This document shows positions 43,902-51,560 of a DNA stretch of 64,000 nucleotides, piece by piece. The position numbers and the translations under genes are program-made. The notes beneath the pieces are model-generated. The model saw only the letters and a program-made list of their open reading frames with translations, did not search any database and was not told where the DNA came from. Origin of the DNA: DASSFZ01 sp035292585. GTDB lineage: Bacteria > Chloroflexota > Anaerolineae > Fen-1058. The stretch covers positions 1 through 64,000 of the forward strand of contig DATDPU010000025.1 of assembly GCA_035292585.1 (NCBI GenBank), in the 5' to 3' direction. Numbering within the stretch: the first letter of the stretch is position 1; each line of letters begins with the position of its first letter.

Positions 43902-44441
43902 ATGATGACCAGACCATCTGCTGAGCGCAAATCGCTCCGGGCGCACATCGCCGACGTGCACACGCCGTTTCACATTCGCGAGCGAGTGCGCCGCCGCGTC
44001 CCGCCCGGACATCGCAAAGAGGCCAAGCGCTTCATCAAGTTCGCCATTGTCGGCGGCATCGGCTTCATCCTCGACACGGGCACGTTGTATGCATTGATTT
44101 TTCTGGCCGGACTGGCTGGCGATGCGGAGCGGACCCTGGCGAAAGCCATCTCCTTCACGCTGGCCGTGACCAGCAACTTTTTCTGGAACCGGCGCTGGAC
44201 TTATCCCGAATCGCGCTCGAAGCCGCTGGGCAAACAAATGATGCAGTTCTTTGCGTTGAACCTGATCGGGCTGGGTATCAACCTGGCCGTCTTCACCGTG
44301 GTCGACTCGCTGCTCGTTCCGCTCATGGATTTGAAACTGGCGATCGGCGGGGCGCAGGTCGCTGCGGTGACCGTCGCCCTGTTCTGGAACTTTGTGGCCA
44401 ATCGACTGATCACCTACAACGATGTGAAGTTCGGCAAATGA
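43902..44441 (+). CDS. GtrA-family membrane protein, copy 1
   Basis: This 179-residue protein has four predicted helices and the GtrA signature: FIKFAIVGGIGFILDTGTLYAL and AISFTLAVTSNFFWNRRWTYPE, ending WNFVANRLITYNDVKFG. GtrA proteins are thought to move lipid-linked sugars across the membrane. A basic N-terminal stretch of about 45 residues precedes the first helix. The next gene is a second GtrA, sharing an exact SNFFWNRRWTYPESRSKP block, so they are tandem duplicates. Confidence 0.88.
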   Translation: MMTRPSAERKSLRAHIADVHTPFHIRERVRRRVPPGHRKEAKRFIKFAIVGGIGFILDTGTLYALIFLAGLAGDAERTLAKAISFTLAVTSNFFWNRRWTYPESRSKPLGKQMMQFFALNLIGLGINLAVFTVVDSLLVPLMDLKLAIGGAQVAAVTVALFWNFVANRLITYNDVKFGK

Positions 44442-44543
44442 ATCGGGCGAAAGATGAGCGACCGAAGATGAAAAGGATTCGTCGCTTGTCCCCTGCCCCG
44501 AAGCGCAGCGAAGAAGTGCGCCTTGCGTCAATCCAGTGAAAGC

Positions 44544-45071
44544 ATGACTTCAACCCCCCTCAGCGCCACCACTCGCCGCGAAGCCAGGCGCTTTGTAAAG
44601 TTCCTCGTCGTGGGCGCGGTCGGCTTCGTCATCGATTTTGGCGCATTCAACTTCTTGTATCGCGTTCTCAACTTCCAGGCCACACCGGCATTGACGACCG
44701 TTGCGCAAGCCATCTCTTTCACGCTGGCCGTCGCCAGTAACTTTTTCTGGAACCGCCGCTGGACCTATCCCGAGTCGCGTTCCAAGCCCGTCCTCAAGCA
44801 GTTCAGCCAGTTCTTCATCCTGAACGCCATCGGCCTGACGATCCGCACGCTCCTCTTCACGGCGCTCGGCGGTTTTTTCAACACCGTGGTGGCCTCGACG
44901 CTCGATGGCCCGCTGGCCTTTCTCACGCGCTTTGCCACCGACACGCTGAACTTCACACTCCAGCAGCTCGGCCATAATCTCACACTCGCTTTCGTCGTCA
45001 TCGTCGTCATGTTGTGGAACTTCTTCTCCAACCGTTTCATCACGTACAGTGATGTGAAGATCGGACATTGA
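44544..45071 (+). CDS. GtrA-family membrane protein, copy 2
   Basis: This 175-residue paralogue of the previous gene has RFVKFLVVGAVGFVIDFGAFN, AISFTLAVASNFFWNRRWTYPESRSKP and WNFFSNRFITYSDVKIGH. It differs by a longer loop between helices three and four (FFNTVVASTLDGPLAFLTRF region). The ATG at 44544 is preferred over a TTG at 44523. Two GtrA genes beside a ligase and a GT4 suggest two lipid-linked sugar donors or a heteromeric transporter. Confidence 0.86.
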   Translation: MTSTPLSATTRREARRFVKFLVVGAVGFVIDFGAFNFLYRVLNFQATPALTTVAQAISFTLAVASNFFWNRRWTYPESRSKPVLKQFSQFFILNAIGLTIRTLLFTALGGFFNTVVASTLDGPLAFLTRFATDTLNFTLQQLGHNLTLAFVVIVVMLWNFFSNRFITYSDVKIGH

Positions 45072-45076
45072 CCTCA

Positions 45077-45107
45077 CCCGCCCTCTCCTAAGCCAGGAGA
45101 GGGCGGG
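45077..45107. terminator. Perfect 13-bp hairpin after GtrA copy 2
   Basis: CCCGCCCTCTCCT (45077-45089), loop AAGCC, then AGGAGAGGGCGGG (45095-45107). It is followed by a G-rich, not T-rich, stretch, so it may be a dispersed repeat acting as a terminator. A weaker relative (CACCCTCTC / GAGAGG..GGGTG) is at 53450-53480. Confidence 0.5.
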
Positions 45108-45144
45108 GGCGGGCTGGGGAGAGGGTGGGTGAGGTAAACATGCC

Positions 45145-46317
45145 ATGCGCATCGCCATCGATGTCACCTCGGCCGTGACCCAGTCGGCCGGCATCGGCCG
45201 CTACACGCGCGAACTGATCCGCGCCCTCTTCAAGCTGGATACCCCGCATACGTACACGTTGTTTTACGCCGCCGGGCAACGGGTCGGCCCGCCGTTCGAG
45301 CGCCTGCCGCCCGGTACACGCCTGCGCCGTCTGCCGTTTCACGACAAGTGGCTCGCGCGCCTCTGGCACAAGCTGCAAGTTCCAATCGCGGTCGAGTGGA
45401 TCACCGGCTCAATCGATCTGTTTCACTCGCCCGACTTCACCCTGCCGCCGACTCGATCCCGCACACGCACGTTGCTCACCGTCCACGACCTCTCGTTCAT
45501 CCGCGACCCCGAATCGGCCGTGCCCGCGCTGCGCCGCTACTTGAATCGCGCCGTGCCGCGTTCCGTCGCGCGCGCCGACCGCGTGTTGGCCGATTCGCAG
45601 GCGACCCAGGCTGATCTCGTCGCGTTGTTCGGCACGCCGCCGGACAAGATCGAGGTGCTGCTCAGCGGCGTCGACGTGCGCTTCAAGCCGGTGCGCGAGC
45701 GGACTGCCTTGGCCGCCGTGCGCGCCAGATACGATTTAGGCCGCGGCCCGTTGGTGTTGACCATCGGCACGATCCAGCCCCGCAAGAATTACGTGCGGCT
45801 CATCCAGGCGTTTGCCCAGGTGGTGGGGCGTTGGTGGCAAATCGGATCGGATTGGATGGGCGACGTGAATCTGGTGATCGCCGGCGGCGCCGGCTGGATG
45901 TTCGACCAGATTTACGCCGAAGTGACGCGGCTCGGCCTGGAAAGCCGCGTGAAATTCACCGGCTTCATCGACGATGCCGATCTGCCCGCGCTGTACTCGG
46001 CCGCGACGGTATTTGCCTATCCCTCGTTGTACGAAGGCTTCGGACTGCCGCTGTTGGAAGCGATGGCGTGCGGCACGCCGGTGATCGGCTCGAATGTGTC
46101 GTCCATCCCTGAAGTTGTCGGTGACGCCGGGCTGCTGGTCGATCCGCTCGACGTGGATGCCATCGCCGCGGGACTGATCGGGCTGCTGAAAGATGCCTCG
46201 GCGCGCGATGCCTATTTGCGCGCCGGGCTTCAGCGCGCCGCCCAATTCAGCTGGGACGCGGCTGCACGGCAGTTGCTGGCGATCTACGACGAGATGCTGT
46301 CCGGGCCACGAGGGTGA
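45145..46317 (+). CDS. GT4-family glycosyltransferase
   Basis: This 390-residue two-domain GT-B enzyme has the N-terminal IAIDVTSAVTQSAGIGRYTREL with its GIGRY acceptor loop. The donor-binding domain starts VLTIGTIQPRKNY (about 212) and has the EGFGLPLLEAMACGTPVI motif (about 306), in which the two Glu of EX7E are present. It should transfer a nucleotide-activated sugar to a lipid-linked or surface acceptor. It is the last gene of the polysaccharide group and is separated by a hairpin from the GtrA genes. Confidence 0.92.
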   Translation: MRIAIDVTSAVTQSAGIGRYTRELIRALFKLDTPHTYTLFYAAGQRVGPPFERLPPGTRLRRLPFHDKWLARLWHKLQVPIAVEWITGSIDLFHSPDFTLPPTRSRTRTLLTVHDLSFIRDPESAVPALRRYLNRAVPRSVARADRVLADSQATQADLVALFGTPPDKIEVLLSGVDVRFKPVRERTALAAVRARYDLGRGPLVLTIGTIQPRKNYVRLIQAFAQVVGRWWQIGSDWMGDVNLVIAGGAGWMFDQIYAEVTRLGLESRVKFTGFIDDADLPALYSAATVFAYPSLYEGFGLPLLEAMACGTPVIGSNVSSIPEVVGDAGLLVDPLDVDAIAAGLIGLLKDASARDAYLRAGLQRAAQFSWDAAARQLLAIYDEMLSGPRG

Positions 46318-46458
46318 GCTCACGGCGCGACCTGTATCGCAACTTGTACCTCTTTTCTATATCTGGATCTATAGTCAGCACCAGCCTCCTTTGCTAATCT
46401 GTGCAGGCATGCAATCTGACTATTGGGAATTACGTTCGTCTCAGAAGGCCTGAATTGG

Positions 46459-46467
46459 TGCTATAAT
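46459..46467 (+). promoter_or_regulatory. Extended -10 element before the cupredoxin gene
   Basis: TGCTATAAT, identical to the box before secA, 45 bp before the ATG at 46513. Confidence 0.55.
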
Positions 46468-46512
46468 TCGCTGTAGTTGTTCAGGAAATCACTAAGCCAA
46501 GGAGGAATTCGT

Positions 46513-46881
46513 ATGACTCGACGCTATTTCATTCTCGCTTTGATGGTGTTGGCGGCCGCTTTGGTCTTGTCTGCGTGTGGCGGCGGCGGCGGGGCAGCCC
46601 AAACGGTCGCGCTTGAAGCAACCGACTTCGCCTTCTCGCCCAACACCGCGACCGTCACGGCCGGGTCGGTGACGTTCAATATCTCGAACAAAGGCGCGCT
46701 TGAGCACAACTTCGCCATCCTCGATGCCGCCGGGGCGGAAGTGAGCCGCATCAACAGCATTGCCGTAGGCGGGACGCAGAGCGTGACGGCGAACCTGGCT
46801 GCCGGAACCTACACCTTCGTATGCGATGTTCCCGGCCATCACGAACAAGGTATGGAAGGCACGCTGACCGTCAACCCGTAA
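46513..46881 (+). CDS. Cupredoxin-like copper lipoprotein
   Basis: This 122-residue protein has a signal peptide ending in the lipobox LVLSAC (Cys22). The Gly linker leads into a plastocyanin-like domain. The type-1 copper ligands are visible: His in LEHNF, Cys in FVCDVPGHHEQGM, with the His and Met of the same loop. A strong AAGGAGGA ribosome site (46499-46506) sets the start. It is flanked by its own promoter and terminator, so it is monocistronic. It could accept electrons from the Rieske/cytochrome complex encoded at 29.7-32.7 kb; that link is inference. Confidence 0.92.
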   Translation: MTRRYFILALMVLAAALVLSACGGGGGAAQTVALEATDFAFSPNTATVTAGSVTFNISNKGALEHNFAILDAAGAEVSRINSIAVGGTQSVTANLAAGTYTFVCDVPGHHEQGMEGTLTVNP

Positions 46882-46901
46882 TCGCCAACCGATTCCGCAT
46901 C

Positions 46902-46929
46902 AAATCCCCTGGCCGCGCCGGGGGATTTT
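46902..46929 (+). terminator. Intrinsic terminator after the cupredoxin gene
   Basis: AAATCCCC (46902-46909) pairs with GGGGATTT (46921-46928) around a GC-rich loop and is followed by a short T-run, 21 bp after the stop. Confidence 0.7.
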
Positions 46930-46978
46930 GGTTCCCGGCCCAACTCGAGCGGCCTTTTCTCCACCCCCGCAACCGGAG

Positions 46979-46984
46979 TATAAT
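46979..46984 (+). promoter_or_regulatory. -10 box before the patatin gene
   Basis: TATAAT, 55 bp before the ATG at 47040, with only a weak TTTTCT upstream. Confidence 0.35.
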
Positions 46985-47039
46985 CAGCCCCGCAGGTTAA
47001 GCACGTTCGGCTGTTCAATCCAATACAGACAGGAGCGTC

Positions 47040-47942
47040 ATGATTGCCTTTGTCTTGAGCGGCGGCGCAATTGAGGTTGGGGCATTGCAGTCACTGCTGG
47101 CGCACCACATCCAGCCCGACTTCGTCGTTGGCACTTCAGCCGGCTCGCTCAATGGCGCGTATTTCTGCGCGCACCCTGATGCAGCCGGCGTGGAACAACT
47201 CGCGCGCATCTGGATCGATTCAAAGCGCGAGGATGCCTTCCCCGGTAACGTGATCACCTGGGCGCTGCGCGTGCTGTTCGGCCGCAACGGGTTGGTCAGC
47301 AACGCCGCGCTGACCGAGACAGTCAAGAAACACTTGACGAGTGATAAATCGACTTTTGGCGATCTGACTATCCCGCTGTACGTGACCACCGCCGACCTGG
47401 TGACGGCGCAACTGATCGTATATGGCGACGACACAAGCGCGCGGCTACTGGAGCCGGTCGTGGCCAGCGCGGCCTTCCCGCTGGTGATCGATCCGGTGGA
47501 GCTCGAAGGACACCAGCTCACCGACGGCGGCGTGGTCGCCTACGCTGCGATCGAAGTCGCCATCCAGCGCGGGGCGACTGAAATTTACGCCATCGACCTG
47601 TCGCCGTTGATCGCCAAGCCGGAGCCGCTGCGCGGCATCGGCAACGTCGGCTTGCAGATGCTCGATGTCGCGCTGCGCGAGCACTTGCTCGACGACTTGC
47701 GCGATGCGTTGACCGCAGGTGTGACGCTGCACCACATCAACATCCCGGCCTTCAGCGGCCTCTCGCTGTTCGACTTCAGCCAGGCCCGCCAGATGATCGA
47801 GGCAGGCCGCGCTGCGGTGGATGCGTACCTTGACGCGCCGCGACCCAATGTGATCCAGAGCGTTGTGCGGGAGGAGCGTGAATCACTCTCGCCGCCGCCC
47901 GGCGGGCGGTTCATGCGGTGGGGGCTAAAACAGATTTCTTGA
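47040..47942 (+). CDS. Patatin-like phospholipase
   Basis: This 300-residue patatin-family acyl hydrolase has the oxyanion start VLSGGAIEVGALQ, the nucleophile elbow VGTSAGSLNGAY (Ser near residue 35) and the catalytic Asp in LTDGGVVAYAAIE (about 162). The first motif has SGGAIEVG where many have GGGxxG, so the oxyanion hole is slightly unusual. There is no signal peptide. It stands alone behind a weak promoter and ahead of a repeat. Substrate: lipids by family; identity not shown. Confidence 0.9.
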   Translation: MIAFVLSGGAIEVGALQSLLAHHIQPDFVVGTSAGSLNGAYFCAHPDAAGVEQLARIWIDSKREDAFPGNVITWALRVLFGRNGLVSNAALTETVKKHLTSDKSTFGDLTIPLYVTTADLVTAQLIVYGDDTSARLLEPVVASAAFPLVIDPVELEGHQLTDGGVVAYAAIEVAIQRGATEIYAIDLSPLIAKPEPLRGIGNVGLQMLDVALREHLLDDLRDALTAGVTLHHINIPAFSGLSLFDFSQARQMIEAGRAAVDAYLDAPRPNVIQSVVREERESLSPPPGGRFMRWGLKQIS

Positions 47943-47993
47943 AACGAAGCCTGTTCCGTATCACTGGACTTCATCTGGTATAAGACAAGTTCG

Positions 47994-48064
47994 ATCCACG
48001 AAGGCACACGAAGCAACACCAAGATATAAGCAGTTTTCGTGTCACTTCGTGTCGCTTCGTGGAT
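47994..48064. repeat. CACGAAG inverted repeat
   Basis: ATCCACGAAGGCACACGAAG (47994-48013) and CTTCGTGTCGCTTCGTGGAT (48045-48064) are inverted with two mismatches. A fragment of the family occurs at 16467-16483. It lies upstream of the pyrimidine-nucleoside phosphorylase gene, whose open frame extends into it. Confidence 0.75.
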
Positions 48065-48110
48065 GAAAAACTTTGTTCCAAATAACGTCGGCTTGGTGGG
48101 CGAGCGATAT

Positions 48111-49415
48111 ATGCGCGCAGTAGACATCATCGAGCAAAAGCGTGACGGGAGAGAACTGACTCGCGACGAGATCGAGTTCTTCATTCAGGGTTACACGCGC
48201 GGCGACATTCCCGACTACCAGGCGGCGGCCTGGTGCATGGCCGTGCTGCTGCGCGGGATGACGGCGCGCGAGACGACCGACCTGACGCTGGCGATGGCGC
48301 ATTCCGGCAAGGTGCTCGATCTGCACGACGTCGCGCCGCTCGTCGTCGACAAGCATTCCAGCGGCGGCGTCGGCGATAAGGTCAGCCTGGTCGTCGCGCC
48401 GCTCGTCGCGTCGAGCGGGCTGCCGGTCGGCAAGATGAGCGGGCGCGGGCTGTCCTTCTCCGGCGGCACACTCGACAAGCTCGAATCGATCCCCGGCATT
48501 CGCACCGATCTCAGCGAACAGGAGTTCCGCGCCCAGCTCCAGCGCATCGGGATCGTGCTCAGCGGCCAATCGGTCGATCTGGCCCCGGCCGATGGCAAGC
48601 TCTACGCGCTGCGTGATGTGACGGGTGCCGTGCCCTCGCTGCCGCTGATCGCCGCCAGCATCATGAGCAAGAAAATCGCGGGCGGCGCCGATGCGATCGT
48701 GCTCGACGTGAAGACCGGTTCGGGCGCATTCATGAAGACCGAAGCCGAAGCCCGCGCCCTGGCTGCGATCATGGTCGAGATCGGCCAACTGCTAGGCAAG
48801 CGCATCGTCGCGTTGATCAGCGACATGAACCAGCCGCTGGGGCAAGCCGTGGGCAACGCGCTCGAACTGCGCGAGGCAATCGACACCTTGCACGGCCACG
48901 GCCCGGCCGACTTCGCCGAGCACTGCCTGACGGTTGCCGCGCACATGCTGCGGTTGGGGACGAAAGCCGCGTCGGTGGAGGAAGGCCGCCGGCTGGCCGA
49001 GTCGTTGATCAAAGAGGGGCGCGCGTGGCAGAAATTTGTCGCGCTGGTACAGGCGCAGCAGGGCGATGTGGCAGCGGTCGAGCAACCCGATCGCTTGCCG
49101 CGCGCAGCGATCATCCGCGAGGTACTGGCGCCGCGTGGCGGGACCCTCGCGCGGGTCGATGCGCTCGAGACGGGTCTGACCGCCGTTGTCCTCGGCGCAG
49201 GCCGGGCAAAGAAAGGCGACCCGATTGATTACGGCGTCGGCATCCAGGTGTGGGTGAAGGTCGGCGATCGGGTCGAGCCGGCCCAGCCCTTGTTCACGAT
49301 TCACGCGAACGACGAAAACAAGTGCGCCGAGGCCGAGCGGCGACTCTTGAGCGCCGTAGCTTTCAGCGATACGCCGGTCGATCCGCTGCCGCTGTTTTAC
49401 GGAGTGATCGAGTAA
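48111..49415 (+). CDS. pdp: Pyrimidine-nucleoside phosphorylase / thymidine phosphorylase
   Basis: This 434-residue enzyme cleaves thymidine and uridine with phosphate. It has the family signature SGRGLSFSGGTLDKLESIPG (about 110-129), the phosphate-binding KHSSGGVGDK (about 80), KKIAGGADAIVLDVKTGSGAFMK (about 188) and the C-terminal biotinyl-like domain. The ATG at 48111 matches the conserved RAVDIIEQKRDG start; the frame continues upstream through a repeat and is not real. With add it provides nucleoside salvage. A strong hairpin follows the stop. Confidence 0.95.
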   Translation: MRAVDIIEQKRDGRELTRDEIEFFIQGYTRGDIPDYQAAAWCMAVLLRGMTARETTDLTLAMAHSGKVLDLHDVAPLVVDKHSSGGVGDKVSLVVAPLVASSGLPVGKMSGRGLSFSGGTLDKLESIPGIRTDLSEQEFRAQLQRIGIVLSGQSVDLAPADGKLYALRDVTGAVPSLPLIAASIMSKKIAGGADAIVLDVKTGSGAFMKTEAEARALAAIMVEIGQLLGKRIVALISDMNQPLGQAVGNALELREAIDTLHGHGPADFAEHCLTVAAHMLRLGTKAASVEEGRRLAESLIKEGRAWQKFVALVQAQQGDVAAVEQPDRLPRAAIIREVLAPRGGTLARVDALETGLTAVVLGAGRAKKGDPIDYGVGIQVWVKVGDRVEPAQPLFTIHANDENKCAEAERRLLSAVAFSDTPVDPLPLFYGVIE

Positions 49416-49447
49416 ACCTGGCGAAGGCTTTGAGCTTTCGCCAGGTT
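49415..49447 (+). terminator. Hairpin directly after pdp
   Basis: AACCTGGCGAA (49415-49425) pairs perfectly with TTCGCCAGGTT (49437-49447). It begins at the last base of the TAA. No T-run follows, so some read-through into the next small gene is possible. Confidence 0.6.
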
Positions 49448-49465
49448 CCTGAATAGGAGAAGGTG

Positions 49466-49741
49466 ATGAATCCTTTTGTGATTGCCGGAGCCGTGCTCTT
49501 AGTTGTCGTGATCGCCGGATACACGGTCATCACGCGGCGCGAGATTGCCAAACTGCCGCCGTTGGAAAAGAAGATCGAGAAACAGGAGAAACAAAAGAAG
49601 CGGAAGAAGCAACCGGAGGCAGCGGCTAAAGAAGACGCCGAGAAAGGCCGCGCTCGAAACGACGCTATCGGCGCGGCAACGAGTGGAGAGGTCTCCGAAG
49701 GTGAACGTCCCCAGACGGAGCCGCCCAGCTCGATTGCGTAG
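49466..49741 (+). CDS. Small membrane-anchored, highly charged protein
   Basis: This 91-residue protein has one N-terminal transmembrane helix (about 4-22). A Lys/Glu-rich helix (KKIEKQEKQKKRKKQ) and a disordered Glu/Ser/Pro tail follow. The ATG at 49466 lies behind AGGAGAAGG. Single-pass proteins of this type are common and unnamed; no function is inferred. It converges with the broken response-regulator gene, 26 bp away. Confidence 0.6.
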   Translation: MNPFVIAGAVLLVVVIAGYTVITRREIAKLPPLEKKIEKQEKQKKRKKQPEAAAKEDAEKGRARNDAIGAATSGEVSEGERPQTEPPSSIA

Positions 49742-49766
49742 ACCCTGCAACCCGCGCCGGAACCAG

Positions 49767-50458
49767 TTAATCCGGCATCAGATAACCCACACCCCACTGG
49801 GTATGGATGTAACTCGGGTGCGTGGGATCGTCTTCAATTTTCTCGCGCAGGTAGCGCACGTAATTCTTTAAGAAGTTCGCCTGATCGAGGTATTTGCTGC
49901 CCGCACTTCTCTCAACAAATCGCTGTGGGGCAACACGCGCCTCGCATTGCTGGCCAGGCAGGTAAGCAGCTTGAACTCGGTCGGTGTCAGCTTCACCCGC
50001 CGGCCACGCACGCTCACCTTCTGTCACACCATATCGATCTCTAGATCGCGGGCCTTGTATAAAGATGAGGCGATGTACCTGGAATGTTGGACCGCCTGGG
50101 CGCGGCGAAGCAGAGCGGTGAATCGGGCCAATAGTTCGCGCGTCTGAAAGGGTTTCACCAGGTAAGCATCGGCGCCGCTTTCGAGTCCGTGCACCACATC
50201 GCTCACCCGGCCGCGCGCCGAAAGCATGATGATCGGCGCGGTGCACTCCGCCTTCAACCGGCGGCAAGTCTCCCAGCCGTCCAGGCCGGGCATCGAAATG
50301 TCGAGTGTCACCACGTCCGGTTGATTATCGCGCGCCACATGCAAGCCGCTCGCCCCGTCGGGCGCGCTGACCACGCGGTAGCCAAATCCTTCCAGGCTGA
50401 GCTGGAGATAGTCGACAAACTCGGTATCGTCGTCAATGATCAAAATGACCTCGTTCAC
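49767..50458 (-). pseudogene. Broken OmpR/PhoB-type response regulator
   Basis: Reading from a GTG at 50458 (GGAGGG ribosome site), an intact receiver is seen: ILIIDDDTEF, phosphoacceptor Asp in VVTLDISMPG, PIIMLSARG and LVKPFQTREL. Then DLEIDMV is followed by an in-frame TGA at 50024-50026. The same frame resumes as QKVSVRGRRVKLTPTEFKLL, the start of a winged-helix DNA-binding domain. Near 49890 the frame shifts, and the end SKYLDQANFLKNYVRYLREK to WGVGYLMPD is in another frame. Two lesions make a pseudogene likely, unless one or both are sequencing errors. A stable receiver-only fragment could still be made. Confidence 0.8.
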
Positions 50459-50645
50459 GCTGCGTTCCCTCCGGCAACATCCGTTCACAGCAGTCGGCAG
50501 TGGTCGATGGAGTTGTGGTTGCGCGACTGCCTGAGCGACACGGACAAGCACATTTTGCCACACGTCAAATGAAAATCAAGATGTAAGGTGTCAGAAATGA
50601 GTTAGACAATCCATAAAGAAGGTCGTTAAGCTTTTTTAAATATAA

Positions 50646-50669
50646 GACTTACGCAGTTGGCGCGGCAGT
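50646..50669. repeat. Half-copy of the ACTTACGCAG element
   Basis: GACTTACGCAGTTGGCGCGG and the next four bases (50646-50669) are an exact inverted match to 26369-26392, the right end of the 93-bp element. The other half is missing. Confidence 0.75.
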
Positions 50670-50683
50670 ATATTCAAAACGAA

Positions 50684-50708
50684 CGGCCTGGCTTCAGAAG
50701 CCAGGCCG
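50684..50708 (-). terminator. Intrinsic terminator of the mltG operon
   Basis: CGGCCTGGCTTC and GAAGCCAGGCCG form a 12-bp perfect stem around one base (so a slightly shorter stem in practice). On the minus strand it lies just after the stop at 50710 and is followed by TTCGTTTTG. Confidence 0.75.
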
Positions 50709-50709
50709 C

Positions 50710-51537
50710 TTATTGGATTCGTTCCGGCGGATGGTCTTTGCTATATCGATACACGTACCGCTGAAGACCCATCCGCTCCCCGCTTGTTGTAAATCGGTAA
50801 GCGCCTCCCAACCCAAAAAATTCTTCATCAGGTAACGCTTGAGCCAAATCTTCGCGTGTCGGCGTTTGGCCCGCTGCGTGACCGCGCGCCAGCGCATCGA
50901 ACAACAGGTACATGGCGTCGTACGTCTGAAGCGCGATGGGGCCGGGCTGGGCGCCGTCGATGGGGATCGCGGTGTAAGCCGCGATGAACGCCGCCGCGCC
51001 CGGTACCTCTGCCGGATGCAGCACACTGGCGATGAAAGTGAACGATTCGGGGTCTGTGATCCGTGTGTCAGTAATCAGCGGCGTCAGTGTGAAGACGCCG
51101 GGGCAAGCGCTCGAAGAGGCCGACTCGATGGCGAGCAGCGGCAGCGCTTCCGCGCAGTACACGTCGATCGCGGCGTCGGTCGCATCGGGCCGATAATGGC
51201 CGAGGACGGCGACGATCTGTGGATCGATCGCCAGCTTGCGCGCCTGCTCGATCGCGCGGTCAGGCTCGCCGCCGTCGTCGAGCGCCAGCAGCTCGACGCG
51301 CACACCCTGCACCCCGCCGCCGCGATTGATCTCCCGAACGGCCAGTCGCGCCGCATAGATCGCCTCGTAGCCGATGGCGCGATATCGACCCTCAAACGGC
51401 GCGACCAACCCGATCTTCACCACCGGCGCGGTCGAGGCCGAGCATGAGGCGAGCAGCAGCAGAAGGATGAACGAAATGTGAAACGCAAAACGTGAAGCGT
51501 GAAACGCGCGGGCAAAGCGCCTCATCCACTTACCCAT
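50710..51537 (-). CDS. Short periplasmic ligand-binding lipoprotein, Leu/Ile/Val-binding type
   Basis: This 275-residue protein has a signal peptide with lipobox LLLASC (Cys near 32). The start VKIGLVAPFEGRYRAIGYEAIYAARLAVREIN and VRVELLALDDGGEP match the N-terminal lobe of branched-chain amino-acid binding proteins, and IALQTYDAMYLLFDALARG the C-terminal lobe. Complete proteins have about 370 residues; here about 90 are missing from the middle, after ITDPESFTFIASVLHP, so the hinge and part of the second lobe are lost. It may be a degenerate copy or a lone-lobe sensor. No permease genes are near. It follows mltG by 23 bp. Confidence 0.75.
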   Translation of the reverse strand: MGKWMRRFARAFHASRFAFHISFILLLLLASCSASTAPVVKIGLVAPFEGRYRAIGYEAIYAARLAVREINRGGGVQGVRVELLALDDGGEPDRAIEQARKLAIDPQIVAVLGHYRPDATDAAIDVYCAEALPLLAIESASSSACPGVFTLTPLITDTRITDPESFTFIASVLHPAEVPGAAAFIAAYTAIPIDGAQPGPIALQTYDAMYLLFDALARGHAAGQTPTREDLAQALPDEEFFGLGGAYRFTTSGERMGLQRYVYRYSKDHPPERIQ

Positions 51538-51560
51538 CTGCCAATGACCATTCTACCAAC

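Noticed and set aside
50024..50026. TGA read as selenocysteine or as a recoding site
   Set aside because: No SECIS-like hairpin is seen and a second lesion follows in the same gene; decay or sequencing error is simpler.
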